64,000 bases of DNA from Amulumruptor sp947039275 (GCA_947039275.1 CAMQYL010000003.1:59297-123296); one strand, 5' to 3'; counted from the stretch's first letter, positions 8,824 to 18,029 are shown. Numbers and translations: made by a program. Notes: generated from the sequence alone by a model not told the origin.

Positions 8824-9756
8824 CCGCTTTAGTTTACCAGTGGAGGTATATTCCAATGTCTTGCGGATGATTTCCTTTGGCACGTGATATCTGGGCAAAA
8901 AAGCCTTCAAATCATCAATCGTGATCTCCGTGTCAACATCCTGATCAAGCACCAGCACCATACGGCTACCAAGAAGAGCATCAGGTACTGATGAAACAAA
9001 ATACTTCCCGTCAGGCAAGAGATGCGCTATAGCCCGTTCTATCTGCTCGGGGTAGAGCTTTATTCCGCCGCTGTTGATGACATTGTCATATCGCGACAGC
9101 CAACGGAATGAATTACCCTCATACAGTTCCACGACATCATTGGTCACGAGCTTTTGCCAAGACATCCGGCTGTTTTCTATGACCAGGCACCCTCTGTCGT
9201 CCACAGAAAACCCATATCCGGGCAATCCGACAAAGAGAGCGTCATCACTGCCATTGATATTTCTCAATGCGACATGTGAGGCGGTCTCCGTCATCCCGTA
9301 TGTTGCATATGCGCGGAATGGGGCATGCTTCAATATTTCCTCCTGTTGGCGCGACAGCGGTGCGCCTCCTACTATGACATTGTCAATCTTGGAGAGATGT
9401 GGTGATTTCATCAGTCCCTCGATCTGCATCGGCACAATAGCGACAAGCGACAGTCTGTCACATTGAAAACCCGCATCTGCCAACGGCGTTGATGTCGGCA
9501 GCTCGACCGAGAGCCGACAACCGCTGATGATACTGCGCACCACCATCATCTTGCCGGCTATATAATCCAGCGACAGGGGGAGATGCAGGTGAGATGCAGC
9601 ATCAAGACGGAAAAAATCGGCAGTCATTCGCGCCGATTCCTCCATATCCGTTTTCAGCAAATGTATCTCCTTAGGCTTGCCAGTAGAGCCTGACGTATGT
9701 GCGACTATATACGGAGTCTCAGACCTCCATTCTTCCAAAAATGCCGAAAGTTCCAT
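8815..9756 (-). CDS. menE: o-Succinylbenzoate-CoA ligase
   Basis: Adenylate-forming enzyme of menaquinone synthesis that makes o-succinylbenzoyl-CoA. The AMP-binding P-loop TSGSTGKPKE lies at residues 21-30, YGMTETASH near 155 and the C-terminal hinge SRYDNVINSGGIKLYPEQIE near 225. The catalytic lysine is in STGKLKRSL at the very end. At 313 residues it is shorter than E. coli MenE because it lacks most of the N-terminal subdomain. The place in the menB-menC-menE run supports the specific name. One base separates it from menC; its 3' end overlaps the DegT gene on the other strand. Confidence 0.9.
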   Translation of the reverse strand: MELSAFLEEWRSETPYIVAHTSGSTGKPKEIHLLKTDMEESARMTADFFRLDAASHLHLPLSLDYIAGKMMVVRSIISGCRLSVELPTSTPLADAGFQCDRLSLVAIVPMQIEGLMKSPHLSKIDNVIVGGAPLSRQQEEILKHAPFRAYATYGMTETASHVALRNINGSDDALFVGLPGYGFSVDDRGCLVIENSRMSWQKLVTNDVVELYEGNSFRWLSRYDNVINSGGIKLYPEQIERAIAHLLPDGKYFVSSVPDALLGSRMVLVLDQDVDTEITIDDLKAFLPRYHVPKEIIRKTLEYTSTGKLKRSL

Positions 9757-9757
9757 A

Positions 9758-10828
9758 TCATCTCACAGGACTGGAAAAGTCAAGGCAAGAGACATCCCAC
9801 TCACCATCAGTATCGTAGTACATACGTTCTCCTCTAAGCAGCAGCGGAGATGAGACATTATTACGGTAAAGCATGCCGGTGCCGAGACCCTGCGGACGCT
9901 TGACATTGTGTTTGGCAGCGAGCTGTGCGATAGCGTTCAGACCGATGTTTGACTCCAGAGCAGATGTAAGCCACCAACCTATCTTGTGTTCCTTCGCTGA
10001 CTCTATCCACTGGTCCGTCGCATCTAATCCTCCGCACAATGACGGTTTCAGGATAATATACGACGGCTTTATGATATTGAGCATGGTATCGCGTCGCACC
10101 TTGTCGCTCTCCCCTATCAGTTCCTCATCAAGAGCTACAGGTATAGGTGATTTCCGACATATGTCAGCCATTGCAAACCATTGTCCGGCACGTATAGGCT
10201 GCTCGATAGAGTGTATGCCATACTTGCCGAGACGCTCAAGTTTTGCCAACGCATCCTTAGGAGCAAACGCACCGTTGGCATCTAACCGCAGTTCCAGAGT
10301 TTTGGAGTCAAACTGGTTGCGTATCGACTCAAGCAGCTTCAGCTCACGTTCGAAATCGATGCCGCCAATTTTCAGTTTCAGGCATTTGAACCCTTCATCA
10401 AGCTTGCTGGCAATCCTTTCCGACATCTCCTTCTCGCTGCCCATCCATACGAGTCCGTTGGTGCGTATGCCATACTTCCCTTCAAGCCATCCTGAAGGGA
10501 ATAGTAGGCGCTTGCCACCATTGCTAAGGTCTCTGATTGCCGTTTCAAGTCCGAATGAGACAGACGAACTTAATTTTGGAAGTTTCTCACCTCTATTGAT
10601 GATGTCGCACAATTTGCGCAACTTATGCTCATATTCAGGGGTGTCCTCCGCACTCAGACCGCGAAACAACGCGCATTCACCGAGTCCGACCAGACCAGTA
10701 TCCCGGTCAATAAGACGTATGAAATAAGTCTCCTTCGTATCCATGCTCTGACGTGATGTCACAGCCTTGAACTTGAAGTCAAGGGAATATCGGCAATACT
10801 CTGCCCGTATATTATCTGCAAGCCTCAT
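9758..10828 (-). CDS. menC: o-Succinylbenzoate synthase
   Basis: Enolase-superfamily dehydratase that forms o-succinylbenzoate in the menaquinone pathway. The barrel-domain KxK base motif is LKLKIGG near residue 150. Metal ligands follow in LRLDANGAF, SIEQPI and VALDEELIG, and the second catalytic lysine in ILKPSLCGG. The N-terminal capping domain contains LVGLGECALFRG. The start codon overlaps the last base of the menB stop (10828), so translation is coupled. Length 356 is usual for Bacteroidetes MenC. Alternative enolase-superfamily activities (muconate cycloisomerase, dipeptide epimerase) are unlikely given the neighbours. Confidence 0.92.
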   Translation of the reverse strand: MRLADNIRAEYCRYSLDFKFKAVTSRQSMDTKETYFIRLIDRDTGLVGLGECALFRGLSAEDTPEYEHKLRKLCDIINRGEKLPKLSSSVSFGLETAIRDLSNGGKRLLFPSGWLEGKYGIRTNGLVWMGSEKEMSERIASKLDEGFKCLKLKIGGIDFERELKLLESIRNQFDSKTLELRLDANGAFAPKDALAKLERLGKYGIHSIEQPIRAGQWFAMADICRKSPIPVALDEELIGESDKVRRDTMLNIIKPSYIILKPSLCGGLDATDQWIESAKEHKIGWWLTSALESNIGLNAIAQLAAKHNVKRPQGLGTGMLYRNNVSSPLLLRGERMYYDTDGEWDVSCLDFSSPVR

Positions 10829-11646
10829 TATCCCGGAAATTTAGGAAACTGGTCAAAATCCGGGTCACGCTTCTCAAGAAAAGCATTCTTGCCTTCCTGA
10901 GCCTCAGCCATCAGATAGTACATGAGAGTGGCATCTCCGGCAAACTCCATCATGCCACGCTGCCCATCCAATTCGGCATTCAATGCTCTCTTTATCATAC
11001 GTATAGCCATAGGGCTGCGCTTAAGTATCGTCTCGCACCACTCCACGGTCTCGTCTTCGAGACGTTCGAAGGGGACGACCTTGTTGACCATGCCCATCTC
11101 CTCAGCCTCCTGGGCTGTGTATTGACGGCATAGGAACCATATCTCACGAGCCTTCTTCTGTCCCACACAGCGGGCAAGATAACTTGATCCGAAACCGGCA
11201 TCAAAACTGCCGACTTTGGGACCGGTCTGTCCGAAGCGGGCATTTTCCGATGCAATCGTCAGGTCACAGACCACATGCAACACATGACCACCGCCTATGG
11301 CATATCCGTTGACCATGGCTATCACTGGCTTGGGAATGCTACGGATGGCTTTATGAAGATCAAGCACATTGAGACGAGGTGTGCCGTTTTCGTCGATATA
11401 TCCGCCTATGCCTTTGACCTTCTGGTCTCCGCCCGAACAAAAAGCCTTGTCACCGATACCGGTCAGTATCACGACCCCGATTTCAGGACTTTCACGGCAG
11501 TAAGCCATGGCGTCAAGCATCTCACGGTTAGTCTGCGGTCGGAAAGCATTATATACCTCCGGACGGTTGATGGTTATCTTGGCTATCTTGCCATACTTCT
11601 GAAAGAGTATATCGGTGTACTCTTTTATCGTTGTCCATTCTCTCAT
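10828..11646 (-). CDS. menB: 1,4-Dihydroxy-2-naphthoyl-CoA synthase
   Basis: Crotonase-fold enzyme that cyclises o-succinylbenzoyl-CoA. The oxyanion-hole segments are AFCSGGDQKVKG and GYAIGGGHVLHVVCDL. The signature is GQTGPKVGSFDAGFG. The Gly in TGPKVG where other MenB proteins carry an Asp matches the E. coli-like, bicarbonate-dependent class; that subclass is inference from the motif. The C-terminal FLEKRDPDFDQFPKFPG is characteristic of the family. Length is 272 residues. It is 24 bases after menD and overlaps menC by one base. Confidence 0.96.
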   Translation of the reverse strand: MREWTTIKEYTDILFQKYGKIAKITINRPEVYNAFRPQTNREMLDAMAYCRESPEIGVVILTGIGDKAFCSGGDQKVKGIGGYIDENGTPRLNVLDLHKAIRSIPKPVIAMVNGYAIGGGHVLHVVCDLTIASENARFGQTGPKVGSFDAGFGSSYLARCVGQKKAREIWFLCRQYTAQEAEEMGMVNKVVPFERLEDETVEWCETILKRSPMAIRMIKRALNAELDGQRGMMEFAGDATLMYYLMAEAQEGKNAFLEKRDPDFDQFPKFPG

Positions 11647-11670
11647 GATGTCAGTATATTTTTGATGATT

Positions 11671-13371
11671 TTATTCGGTAATATAGTCAAAATAATCCTT
11701 CCATACAGAGGCATCATACCTGCCGTCAGTTTTAACGACAAGCATACACGGCTTGTCGCTATCAGACATAAATGTCTCCATGGCACTGCCAAATGTGGTC
11801 TCATCATATGCCTCCATACATTCCCAACCCCAGTCACGGGCAAGCGCTCCGAAAGGAGTATTCATGCCGAGTTCCAGACATTTCTCCAACTCAGGGAGAG
11901 CCTCTGTGGATGGTATGCAGCGGAATATGTTGCCCCCTCCATTGTCAAGCACGACTACACGCATACGGTTTGTCACCTGCGCAGTGCCGAGGGCTGTCAG
12001 ATCATAAGCCTGGCTCATGTCGCCGGTAATCAGAAGCGTCGCACCATGGCAGTATGCAAGCTGTGCGCCGACCGCAGTCGATGTGCTGCCGTCAATACCG
12101 CTGACACCTCTGTTACAGCTCCAACGGTGTATTTGTGGGGCATACATCTGCTGCGCGATCCTGACGCTCATGCCATTGCTCAGTTCCACATTCCATCTGG
12201 ACGGAACAGCAGCGAGCAGCTTTGCCACAGCCTTGAATGATGACCATGCGATTTTGTCAAGATACTTATGTAACCGTGCATTGATATCATCATGCACAGC
12301 ACACCATAAATCCGCATATTCAGACTCAGCCCGATGAGGATACATGGCACTGGCAAGCTGCGGAAGAAACACATCCGGCTCCATATCGATTCTCAATGTC
12401 AGAGACTGGAATGTGTCAATAAAATCGTATTCCTTGCCGACATACCAGCACTGACACGGAGGATTCCTCCTCAGATATTTTTTCAATCTTCCTGAGACAA
12501 TGCTGCCACCCATATATATGACAGTATCAGGCTTATATGATTCGCTATCGCTCTTACTCTCTACTTTCGCTATGACGGCATCAATCTGCGTAAGCACCCT
12601 GTCGGCATGTATATTGGCAAGGTTTTCAGCCAATACGACCACATTAGACATGTTTGTGAGCTTCATTACCGCCTTGGTGACCCGCTGTGATGGTGGCATA
12701 TTTCCGATTACTACCATGACTTTGTGGGGTGAGGCTATCCGGCGACCCAGTTCTCGCGACACACCTGTATCAAGTCTGCCTGATGGTCTGATAGACTCAA
12801 TCTTGGTTACATCCACACAGCTATCATCAGTGAGCGCATTCAACGGCATATCAAACTGCATATTGATATGCACCGGAGCCTTAGGACTATCGCAGCATAT
12901 CGTCAGCGCATCATTGATGACCCTGTTGCACCACCATCGTTTCTGCATATCATCATGCGCAAAGTCGGGTATATCCAACGACCTCTTCACATACGGCTCA
13001 AGTCCGCAAGGCTGCGCTAATGTCTGGGAGTCCTTCTGTCCTATCCATTCCGAAGGTCTGTCAGCGGTTATTACCACCAATGGTATCTGTCGATAATACG
13101 CCTCAGCCACAGCCGGCATATAGTTAAGCATCGCCGTTCCCGAAGTGCATAGCAACGCTACAGGTTCACCAGAAACGGCAGCATAGCCTAAAGCCATAAA
13201 TGCAGCACTGCGTTCATCCACTACCATCTCGACTTTGATGTCCTCATTGCGAGTGAAAGCTATCAGCAACGGCACATTTCGTGACCCTGGAGATGCAAAC
13301 ACCATGCGGATACCATATTTCACCATCAAGGCAGTCAACATAAGAGCCGATGTTTTATCTGTAGTCATCAT
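11671..13371 (-). CDS. menD: 2-Succinyl-5-enolpyruvyl-6-hydroxy-3-cyclohexene-1-carboxylate synthase
   Basis: Thiamine-diphosphate enzyme catalysing the first committed step of menaquinone synthesis from isochorismate and 2-oxoglutarate. Landmarks: FASPGSRNVPL near residue 27, catalytic-Glu segment VVDERSAAFMALGYA near 50-60, TSGTAMLNY and ITADRPSEW. The C-terminal ThDP/Mg motif runs from ITGDMSQAYD to NGGGNIF. Length 566 is typical. It is 11 bases downstream of the M16-like gene, not of menF, which is the usual neighbour in Bacteroides. No isochorismate synthase is in the window. Confidence 0.95.
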   Translation of the reverse strand: MMTTDKTSALMLTALMVKYGIRMVFASPGSRNVPLLIAFTRNEDIKVEMVVDERSAAFMALGYAAVSGEPVALLCTSGTAMLNYMPAVAEAYYRQIPLVVITADRPSEWIGQKDSQTLAQPCGLEPYVKRSLDIPDFAHDDMQKRWWCNRVINDALTICCDSPKAPVHINMQFDMPLNALTDDSCVDVTKIESIRPSGRLDTGVSRELGRRIASPHKVMVVIGNMPPSQRVTKAVMKLTNMSNVVVLAENLANIHADRVLTQIDAVIAKVESKSDSESYKPDTVIYMGGSIVSGRLKKYLRRNPPCQCWYVGKEYDFIDTFQSLTLRIDMEPDVFLPQLASAMYPHRAESEYADLWCAVHDDINARLHKYLDKIAWSSFKAVAKLLAAVPSRWNVELSNGMSVRIAQQMYAPQIHRWSCNRGVSGIDGSTSTAVGAQLAYCHGATLLITGDMSQAYDLTALGTAQVTNRMRVVVLDNGGGNIFRCIPSTEALPELEKCLELGMNTPFGALARDWGWECMEAYDETTFGSAMETFMSDSDKPCMLVVKTDGRYDASVWKDYFDYITE

Positions 13372-13382
13372 ATGTACGAAGT

Positions 13383-14672
13383 CTATGCTTTAGGTCCTGC
13401 AACAACCGTCAGGGCAGCCTCCGAATTGAAATATTTTGTAGCCATCTCACTTAATGTGATAGGTGACAAAACCTCCAAAGCATCAAGCTGCTGCTTGAAA
13501 TAATCAGAAGGGATATCAGCGATAAGTCCGCTCTCATAGAAATCCATGATACTGAACGGGGACTCAAGTATGCCCGACAGAGATGTCATGTAAAACCGTT
13601 TTAACCGAGCCAGCTCGTCAGCAGAATAATCCCCCGACCTCATAGCATCCAACTCATGACGGATCTCCGATATCACAGTATCGACATACTGACAGTCACA
13701 CTGGCACGATATGTTGATAGCTCCATATCCGTCAATACCGATAATTGATGCTCCTATACCGTAAGTCAGTCCCTTCGCCTCTCGTATATTGGCGTTCAAC
13801 CGACTTCCGAAATATCCGCCAAGAGCGCAGACAGTTATCCTGAGCATTTCATAATCGTCATGTTCACGTGATATGGCAGGAATTGTCATCCTGACTGCTG
13901 CCTGAGTAGTATTAGGGAGACTGACATATTTCACATCCGGAGTCCATACACCTTGAGGAAGTCTGACATCCAGCTGACAAGATTGCTTTTCAGAGCCGAT
14001 GCTACCAAACGTTTCCACAACGGCATCAACTGCCTTGGTATCAATCTTTCCGGTGAGGAACAGGGTAATATTTGAAGCATCACATCGGGAAGCATGGAAA
14101 TTCCTGACATCCTCCACTTCTATATTACGTATGTCATCAGGCTGGTCAAATCGTGCCATCGGATGTCCCTGTCCTAAATATAGGCGGTCAGACTCACGCA
14201 TGGCTACAGTGGCGACCTTGCAAAGATCTGTCTCCAATGCACGCGCTTTGTTCTCCCGGAATATATCAAATACCTCATCCGACATCTCAGGATGAAGCAC
14301 CATATCCGCCACACCGGGTAACACTTTGCAAAATCTGTTATTGAGCGAGTATATATGTACAGAGGTATAGTGCGAATGAGCCGATGTGTCAAGCCACGCC
14401 CCGTTACGTTCAAACAGATCTGCAAGTTCACTTTCTGGGTACAATTCAGATCCTTCGCGCATCAATGACGCAGCAAGTGAGGCAACGGACTGCTTGGAGC
14501 TCTCGGCAGAGCCACCGCGCATGAATATGCCTAAACGGCACACATCAGCATCGCCCCTATCAAGCATGTTGAGCATGATGCCGTTAGGAAGCTGGATGCG
14601 CTTTACTGCGGGCAACACAAGATCAGACAGTTCGCGTACCTGAGGTGCCTGCTGTCGCCACGGTTCATCCAT
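13383..14672 (-). CDS. M16-family peptidase homologue lacking the zinc motif
   Basis: Protein of 429 residues with the two-domain M16 (pitrilysin/processing peptidase) layout. The first domain starts RIQLPNGIMLNML (near 26). At the place where active members have HxxEH, this one has SLAASLMREGS, with no His and no zinc ligands. The second domain has the conserved substrate-binding GLTYGIGASI near residue 305. This is the pattern of the non-catalytic subunit of two-protein M16 enzymes. No active partner and no signal peptide are seen. It overlaps kdsB by 8 bases and precedes menD by 11, so it is embedded in the operon. Role unknown; it may be a structural or chaperone subunit. Confidence 0.8.
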   Translation of the reverse strand: MDEPWRQQAPQVRELSDLVLPAVKRIQLPNGIMLNMLDRGDADVCRLGIFMRGGSAESSKQSVASLAASLMREGSELYPESELADLFERNGAWLDTSAHSHYTSVHIYSLNNRFCKVLPGVADMVLHPEMSDEVFDIFRENKARALETDLCKVATVAMRESDRLYLGQGHPMARFDQPDDIRNIEVEDVRNFHASRCDASNITLFLTGKIDTKAVDAVVETFGSIGSEKQSCQLDVRLPQGVWTPDVKYVSLPNTTQAAVRMTIPAISREHDDYEMLRITVCALGGYFGSRLNANIREAKGLTYGIGASIIGIDGYGAINISCQCDCQYVDTVISEIRHELDAMRSGDYSADELARLKRFYMTSLSGILESPFSIMDFYESGLIADIPSDYFKQQLDALEVLSPITLSEMATKYFNSEAALTVVAGPKA

Positions 14673-15426
14673 TATGATATGTCTCTTTAAGGTAAGCGAC
14701 TGCTTTGGCTAAATCATCGGGGGTATCTATACCCACAGTCTCATAGTCTGTAACACCTGTCTTGATGCTGTAACCAGCCTGTAGCCAGCGAAGCTGTTCG
14801 AGAGATTCAGCCAACTCAAGCGATGACTGTGGGAGACGTGTGATCTCGCGCAACACATCCACACGATACGCGTACATGCCCACGTGGGTATAATATTGAT
14901 GGCACTGCTGCCACGTATCTCGCTCCTTGCCACGAAGATACGGTATGACAGAGCGGCTGAAATAGATCGCATTCATGTTATCATCAATCACCACCTTAGG
15001 CGAATTGGGATTGGAAAGGCTCTCATAGCTGCCATCATGAGGAAACCGGCGTATCAGGGTGGCTATAGTAACAGTATCATCAGTGTAACACTGCTTAAGC
15101 TCCTCTATCTGCTCAGGGTGTATAAACGGCTCATCTCCCTGGATGTTGATGATGACATCGGCATCATGACCGAATCTGGCATATGCCTCCAGACACCTGT
15201 CAGTGCCGCTGCGATGCGTGACAGATGTCATCACGGCATTGTAGCCGTATTTGACCACCTCATCATATATGCGATTGTCATCAGTCGCCACCACCACTGT
15301 GTCAAGTGCCTTCAATGCCTGACGCACCACACGTATAATCATGGGCACACCGTCAATGTCAGCCAATGGTTTGCCTGGAAATCGTGTCGAAGCATATCGT
15401 GCCGGTATTATACCTATAAATTTCAT
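14665..15426 (-). CDS. kdsB: 3-Deoxy-manno-octulosonate cytidylyltransferase (CMP-KDO synthetase)
   Basis: Cytosolic enzyme that activates KDO with CTP for lipid A inner-core assembly. The nucleotide-binding motif IPARYASTRFPGKPL starts 5 residues from the chosen ATG at 15426. An upstream in-frame ATG at 15465 would add 13 residues with no family counterpart, and overlap the upstream gene, so I reject it. Other landmarks are VVATDD, SVTHRSGTDRCLEA, NIQGDEPFI and the late GIDTPDDLAKA. The length of 253 is normal. It lies 16 bases after the UPF0104 gene and overlaps the M16 homologue by 8 bases. Confidence 0.95.
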   Translation of the reverse strand: MKFIGIIPARYASTRFPGKPLADIDGVPMIIRVVRQALKALDTVVVATDDNRIYDEVVKYGYNAVMTSVTHRSGTDRCLEAYARFGHDADVIINIQGDEPFIHPEQIEELKQCYTDDTVTIATLIRRFPHDGSYESLSNPNSPKVVIDDNMNAIYFSRSVIPYLRGKERDTWQQCHQYYTHVGMYAYRVDVLREITRLPQSSLELAESLEQLRWLQAGYSIKTGVTDYETVGIDTPDDLAKAVAYLKETYHNG

Positions 15427-15442
15427 GATATGAAGATGATTA

Positions 15443-16522
15443 TTAAGTTGTCTTCTTATTGCCACGCATCCGCATGCCCTGACGTACCCAACCAGGCACT
15501 ATGCATGCTCCTATGACAAGGTATATGTAATAACTTATTATGCGCCAGAAAAGAGCTATCACCACGGCAAGTCCATAATCATTGAGCAGGTCGCCATAGT
15601 ATTCCGTGAACAGCCACTCGCTTACGCCGCTGCCTCCGGGCGTAGGACTGATGGTCAATACTATCCATACTACAAACTGACGTCCGAATACCACTAATTG
15701 GGAAGCGTAGGGAGCAAACGCCAAAAACAGCATGTTGACCACAAGGTATCTTGACGACCAGGATAGCCCTGTTGCTGCAAATGCCTTTATCCACCAGCCC
15801 AGCGAACGATGCTTCAGGTCCTTACCTGTAGCCTCCATATTGTCAGTCATCCTGACAGCCTTTTGCTGCCAACGTCTGAGTATGCGGATACGGAATATGG
15901 CGTTAATTACTCTTTTTATAACCGCCGGACGCGCGATGACACCAAAAAACAGGAATGTAGTCCACAGCACTATGCCGGCATAGACCAGCCAGAACACGGT
16001 ACGCAATCCCGAAGTGAACGCATCGCTATTGAATCCAAATAATATCTCAGGCGATATTATCCACATCAATATCGGACAGAAGATGACAAAAAACGACTCA
16101 TCAAGTATCAACGTGGTCATCATCAACGTCGTGGCTCGTCCGAAAGGTATACCCTCACGATGCAGATATATCATGCCGAAGGTAGAACCGCCTACTGACG
16201 AGGGAGTCACTGCAGATGTGAACTCACACAGCATGTTGACTCTGATTGCCTGCTTCCACTTCAGTTGACGGTCAGTTATAGCCCTGAAACGCCAACTGAG
16301 TCCAAAATCACGACCTATCATACACAGCCATGCCAAGGCTATGCAGACTATGACATGAGAGTCAAAATGGATGCTGTCCCAGACATCTGCACTAAACTCG
16401 TCATGAAAAAGCCATGCTACGACACCTAACCCTATAAATACAGGAATAAGTATCTTATAGGACAGGTTACTTGACAGAAATTTCTTCCCGTCGCTGAGTG
16501 TCTTTGCATCCGGCTCATTCAT
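15443..16522 (-). CDS. UPF0104/AglD-type flippase-like membrane protein
   Basis: Integral membrane protein of 359 residues with about eight hydrophobic helices, first at about 24-42. It matches the lysylphosphatidylglycerol synthase transmembrane-region family (UPF0104). Signature regions are SAVTPSSVGGSTFGMIYLHREG and the late TISPTPGGSGVSEWLF. Members are thought to move lipids or lipid-linked sugars, or to be the membrane part of MprF-like enzymes; the catalytic domain of MprF is absent. It lies between purU and kdsB with 16-base gaps, suggesting a role in envelope assembly. The exact substrate is unknown. Confidence 0.82.
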   Translation of the reverse strand: MNEPDAKTLSDGKKFLSSNLSYKILIPVFIGLGVVAWLFHDEFSADVWDSIHFDSHVIVCIALAWLCMIGRDFGLSWRFRAITDRQLKWKQAIRVNMLCEFTSAVTPSSVGGSTFGMIYLHREGIPFGRATTLMMTTLILDESFFVIFCPILMWIISPEILFGFNSDAFTSGLRTVFWLVYAGIVLWTTFLFFGVIARPAVIKRVINAIFRIRILRRWQQKAVRMTDNMEATGKDLKHRSLGWWIKAFAATGLSWSSRYLVVNMLFLAFAPYASQLVVFGRQFVVWIVLTISPTPGGSGVSEWLFTEYYGDLLNDYGLAVVIALFWRIISYYIYLVIGACIVPGWVRQGMRMRGNKKTT

Positions 16523-16538
16523 GGCAGCCTTGACATGG

Positions 16539-17408
16539 TCAACTGAACACTATGGTACGGTTATCGTAGGTGAGTATCTTGCGCTGGATGTGCTTCTCCA
16601 CAGCACGCGACAGCACGATTTTCTCAAGATCCCTGCCTTTCTTGACCAGATCAGGGATGGTGTCCTTATGGGAGATGCGCACCACCTCCTGCTCAATTAT
16701 CGGTCCGGCATCCAGTTCGGTAGTGACATAGTGGCTGGTTGCGCCTATAAGCTTCACCCCTCTCTCATATGCCTGATGGTAAGGCTTAGCTCCGACAAAA
16801 GCCGGGAGGAACGAGTGATGTATGTTTATGATACGATTGGGATAGCGGTTGATGAAGTTTTCCGACAGCACCTGCATGTATCGGGCGAGAACTATGAAAT
16901 CCACATTATACTTGTCAAGTATGTCAAACTCTACCTGCTCCATCTCCTCCTTGTTGTCACGCGTCACGGGCACAACTTCAAACGGTATGCCAAACTGCTG
17001 ACCAGCCATGGCGAGATCTGGATGATTGCTTATGATGACAGGTATCTCCACATCCCACTCCCCTGCCACATAACGTGACAGCATGTCATACAGACAGTGT
17101 GACATCTTGCTGACAAATATAGCCATGCGCTGTACACAACTCGAAAAACTGAGCTTGTATGTTAGGCTGTAACGCTGCGCGTAGAGAGTATTGAAGTAAT
17201 CGTCGATTTTCTCACTTGGGATAAGGAATCGGTCAAGCTCCCACTCCACTCTCATGTAGAATACACCGTTCACCCTGTCAACATACTGGTCAAGATATAT
17301 GATATTACCCTGATTTTCTGTGATGAATTGCGTTATTACAGCGATAATGCCAGGCTGATCCGGGCAGTGCATGCGGAGTATTGCAGTCTTTTTGTGTTGT
17401 TGTTTCAA
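16539..17408 (-). CDS. purU: Formyltetrahydrofolate deformylase
   Basis: Hydrolyses 10-formyl-THF to formate and THF, balancing one-carbon pools and feeding PurT-type purine synthesis. The N-terminal ACT domain begins ILRMHCPDQPGIIAVITQF (residues 10-28). The C-terminal formyltransferase domain has VLARYMQVLS, the catalytic NIHHSFLPAFVGAKPYHQA, and SHYVTTELDAGPIIEQ with the catalytic Asp. Length 289 is standard. It is the first gene of the eight-gene minus-strand run ending at menE; 16 bases separate it from the UPF0104 gene. A matching promoter box lies at 17528-17535. Confidence 0.95.
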   Translation of the reverse strand: MKQQHKKTAILRMHCPDQPGIIAVITQFITENQGNIIYLDQYVDRVNGVFYMRVEWELDRFLIPSEKIDDYFNTLYAQRYSLTYKLSFSSCVQRMAIFVSKMSHCLYDMLSRYVAGEWDVEIPVIISNHPDLAMAGQQFGIPFEVVPVTRDNKEEMEQVEFDILDKYNVDFIVLARYMQVLSENFINRYPNRIINIHHSFLPAFVGAKPYHQAYERGVKLIGATSHYVTTELDAGPIIEQEVVRISHKDTIPDLVKKGRDLEKIVLSRAVEKHIQRKILTYDNRTIVFS

Positions 17409-17741
17409 CTCTTTGGTCTTTTATAGTTACAGTTCTTGACATCCGCAGCCTATCTTAGTGCCGGACTATCGTCACATGCGGATACCAGTTATACCTATTG
17501 TTGCCTATCCCATAGGATAGACATATGCAAATTTACAATTTTTTCTTTAACAACGACTTTATCAGACATTACTTAGAGTAGGTTTATGCCTCAAATATTA
17601 TTTTAAAATATATTTATATCACAATATTCATATTTTAACATAATTTGTTTATAAAGTGTGAACTTTTATCCGTAACTTTATGTTGTTCAAATCAGAGAGT
17701 TTTTATTTACTTCATTTTTTCACATTTACAGGATATTGATT
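17409..17741. other. Divergent intergenic region purU / small orphan gene
   Basis: AT-rich spacer of 333 bases. The minus strand carries an exact TAAATTTG box at 17528-17535. On the plus strand a TAACTTTA (one mismatch to TAnnTTTG) lies at 17673-17680, about 60 bases before the ATG at 17742. I see no RNA gene or repeat in it. Confidence 0.5.
17528..17535 (-). promoter_or_regulatory. Bacteroidales -7 box TAAATTTG for the purU-menE run
   Basis: Exact consensus on the minus strand, about 120 bases before the purU start, giving a leader of roughly 115 bases. It is the only good box found upstream of the eight-gene run. Confidence 0.5.
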
Positions 17742-17939
17742 ATGGATAAATTTTCTTATGCACATGATGCATTTTACGGCAGCTTAGTAGGCATACCAGC
17801 CTCACAACCTGTTGCGAAACCCTCATGCCACGAATTCATAGCCGAATGGCTCATAGCCTCTATGGCAGATGAATCCATGGCATCAGTTCATCCCATCTCG
17901 AAACCTAAGCGTGTCATGAACGACATCTGGCATTCATGA
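17742..17939 (+). CDS. Hypothetical protein, 65 aa
   Basis: Single short gene with its own long AT-rich upstream region and a strong terminator 38 bases after the stop. ATG 17742 (MDKFSYAHDAFYGSLVG) is preferred over the TTG two codons earlier. The product is soluble, with Met-, Ser- and His-containing helical stretches (FIAEWLIASMADESMAS) and a basic C-terminus. I do not recognise a family. The isolated transcription unit is the best evidence that it is real. Confidence 0.5.
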   Translation: MDKFSYAHDAFYGSLVGIPASQPVAKPSCHEFIAEWLIASMADESMASVHPISKPKRVMNDIWHS

Positions 17940-17977
17940 GCTCACCAGAAGGTTTCACGACCGATTAATCGTTAAGA

Positions 17978-18023
17978 AATCAGAGAGGCGCCAAATGGAT
18001 ATCCATTTGGCGCCTCTCTGATT
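17978..18023. terminator. Perfect 46-bp palindrome, bidirectional terminator
   Basis: The left arm (17978-18000) is the exact reverse complement of the right arm (18001-18023), with no unpaired centre (GGATATCC). It lies between the ends of the convergent 65-residue gene and the flavodoxin gene, the expected place for a shared terminator. There is no long T run on either side. Confidence 0.8.
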
Positions 18024-18029
18024 GATGTA

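Noticed and set aside
9873..10727. Plus-strand open frame (284 aa) over menC
   Set aside because: Ser/Pro/Arg-rich shadow of menC.
11275..12240. Plus-strand open frame (321 aa) over menB/menD
   Set aside because: It crosses two secure genes on the other strand and shows no recognisable domain.
15427..15465. Longer kdsB start
   Set aside because: Adds 13 residues before the conserved IPARYASTRFPGKP start and overlaps the upstream gene.
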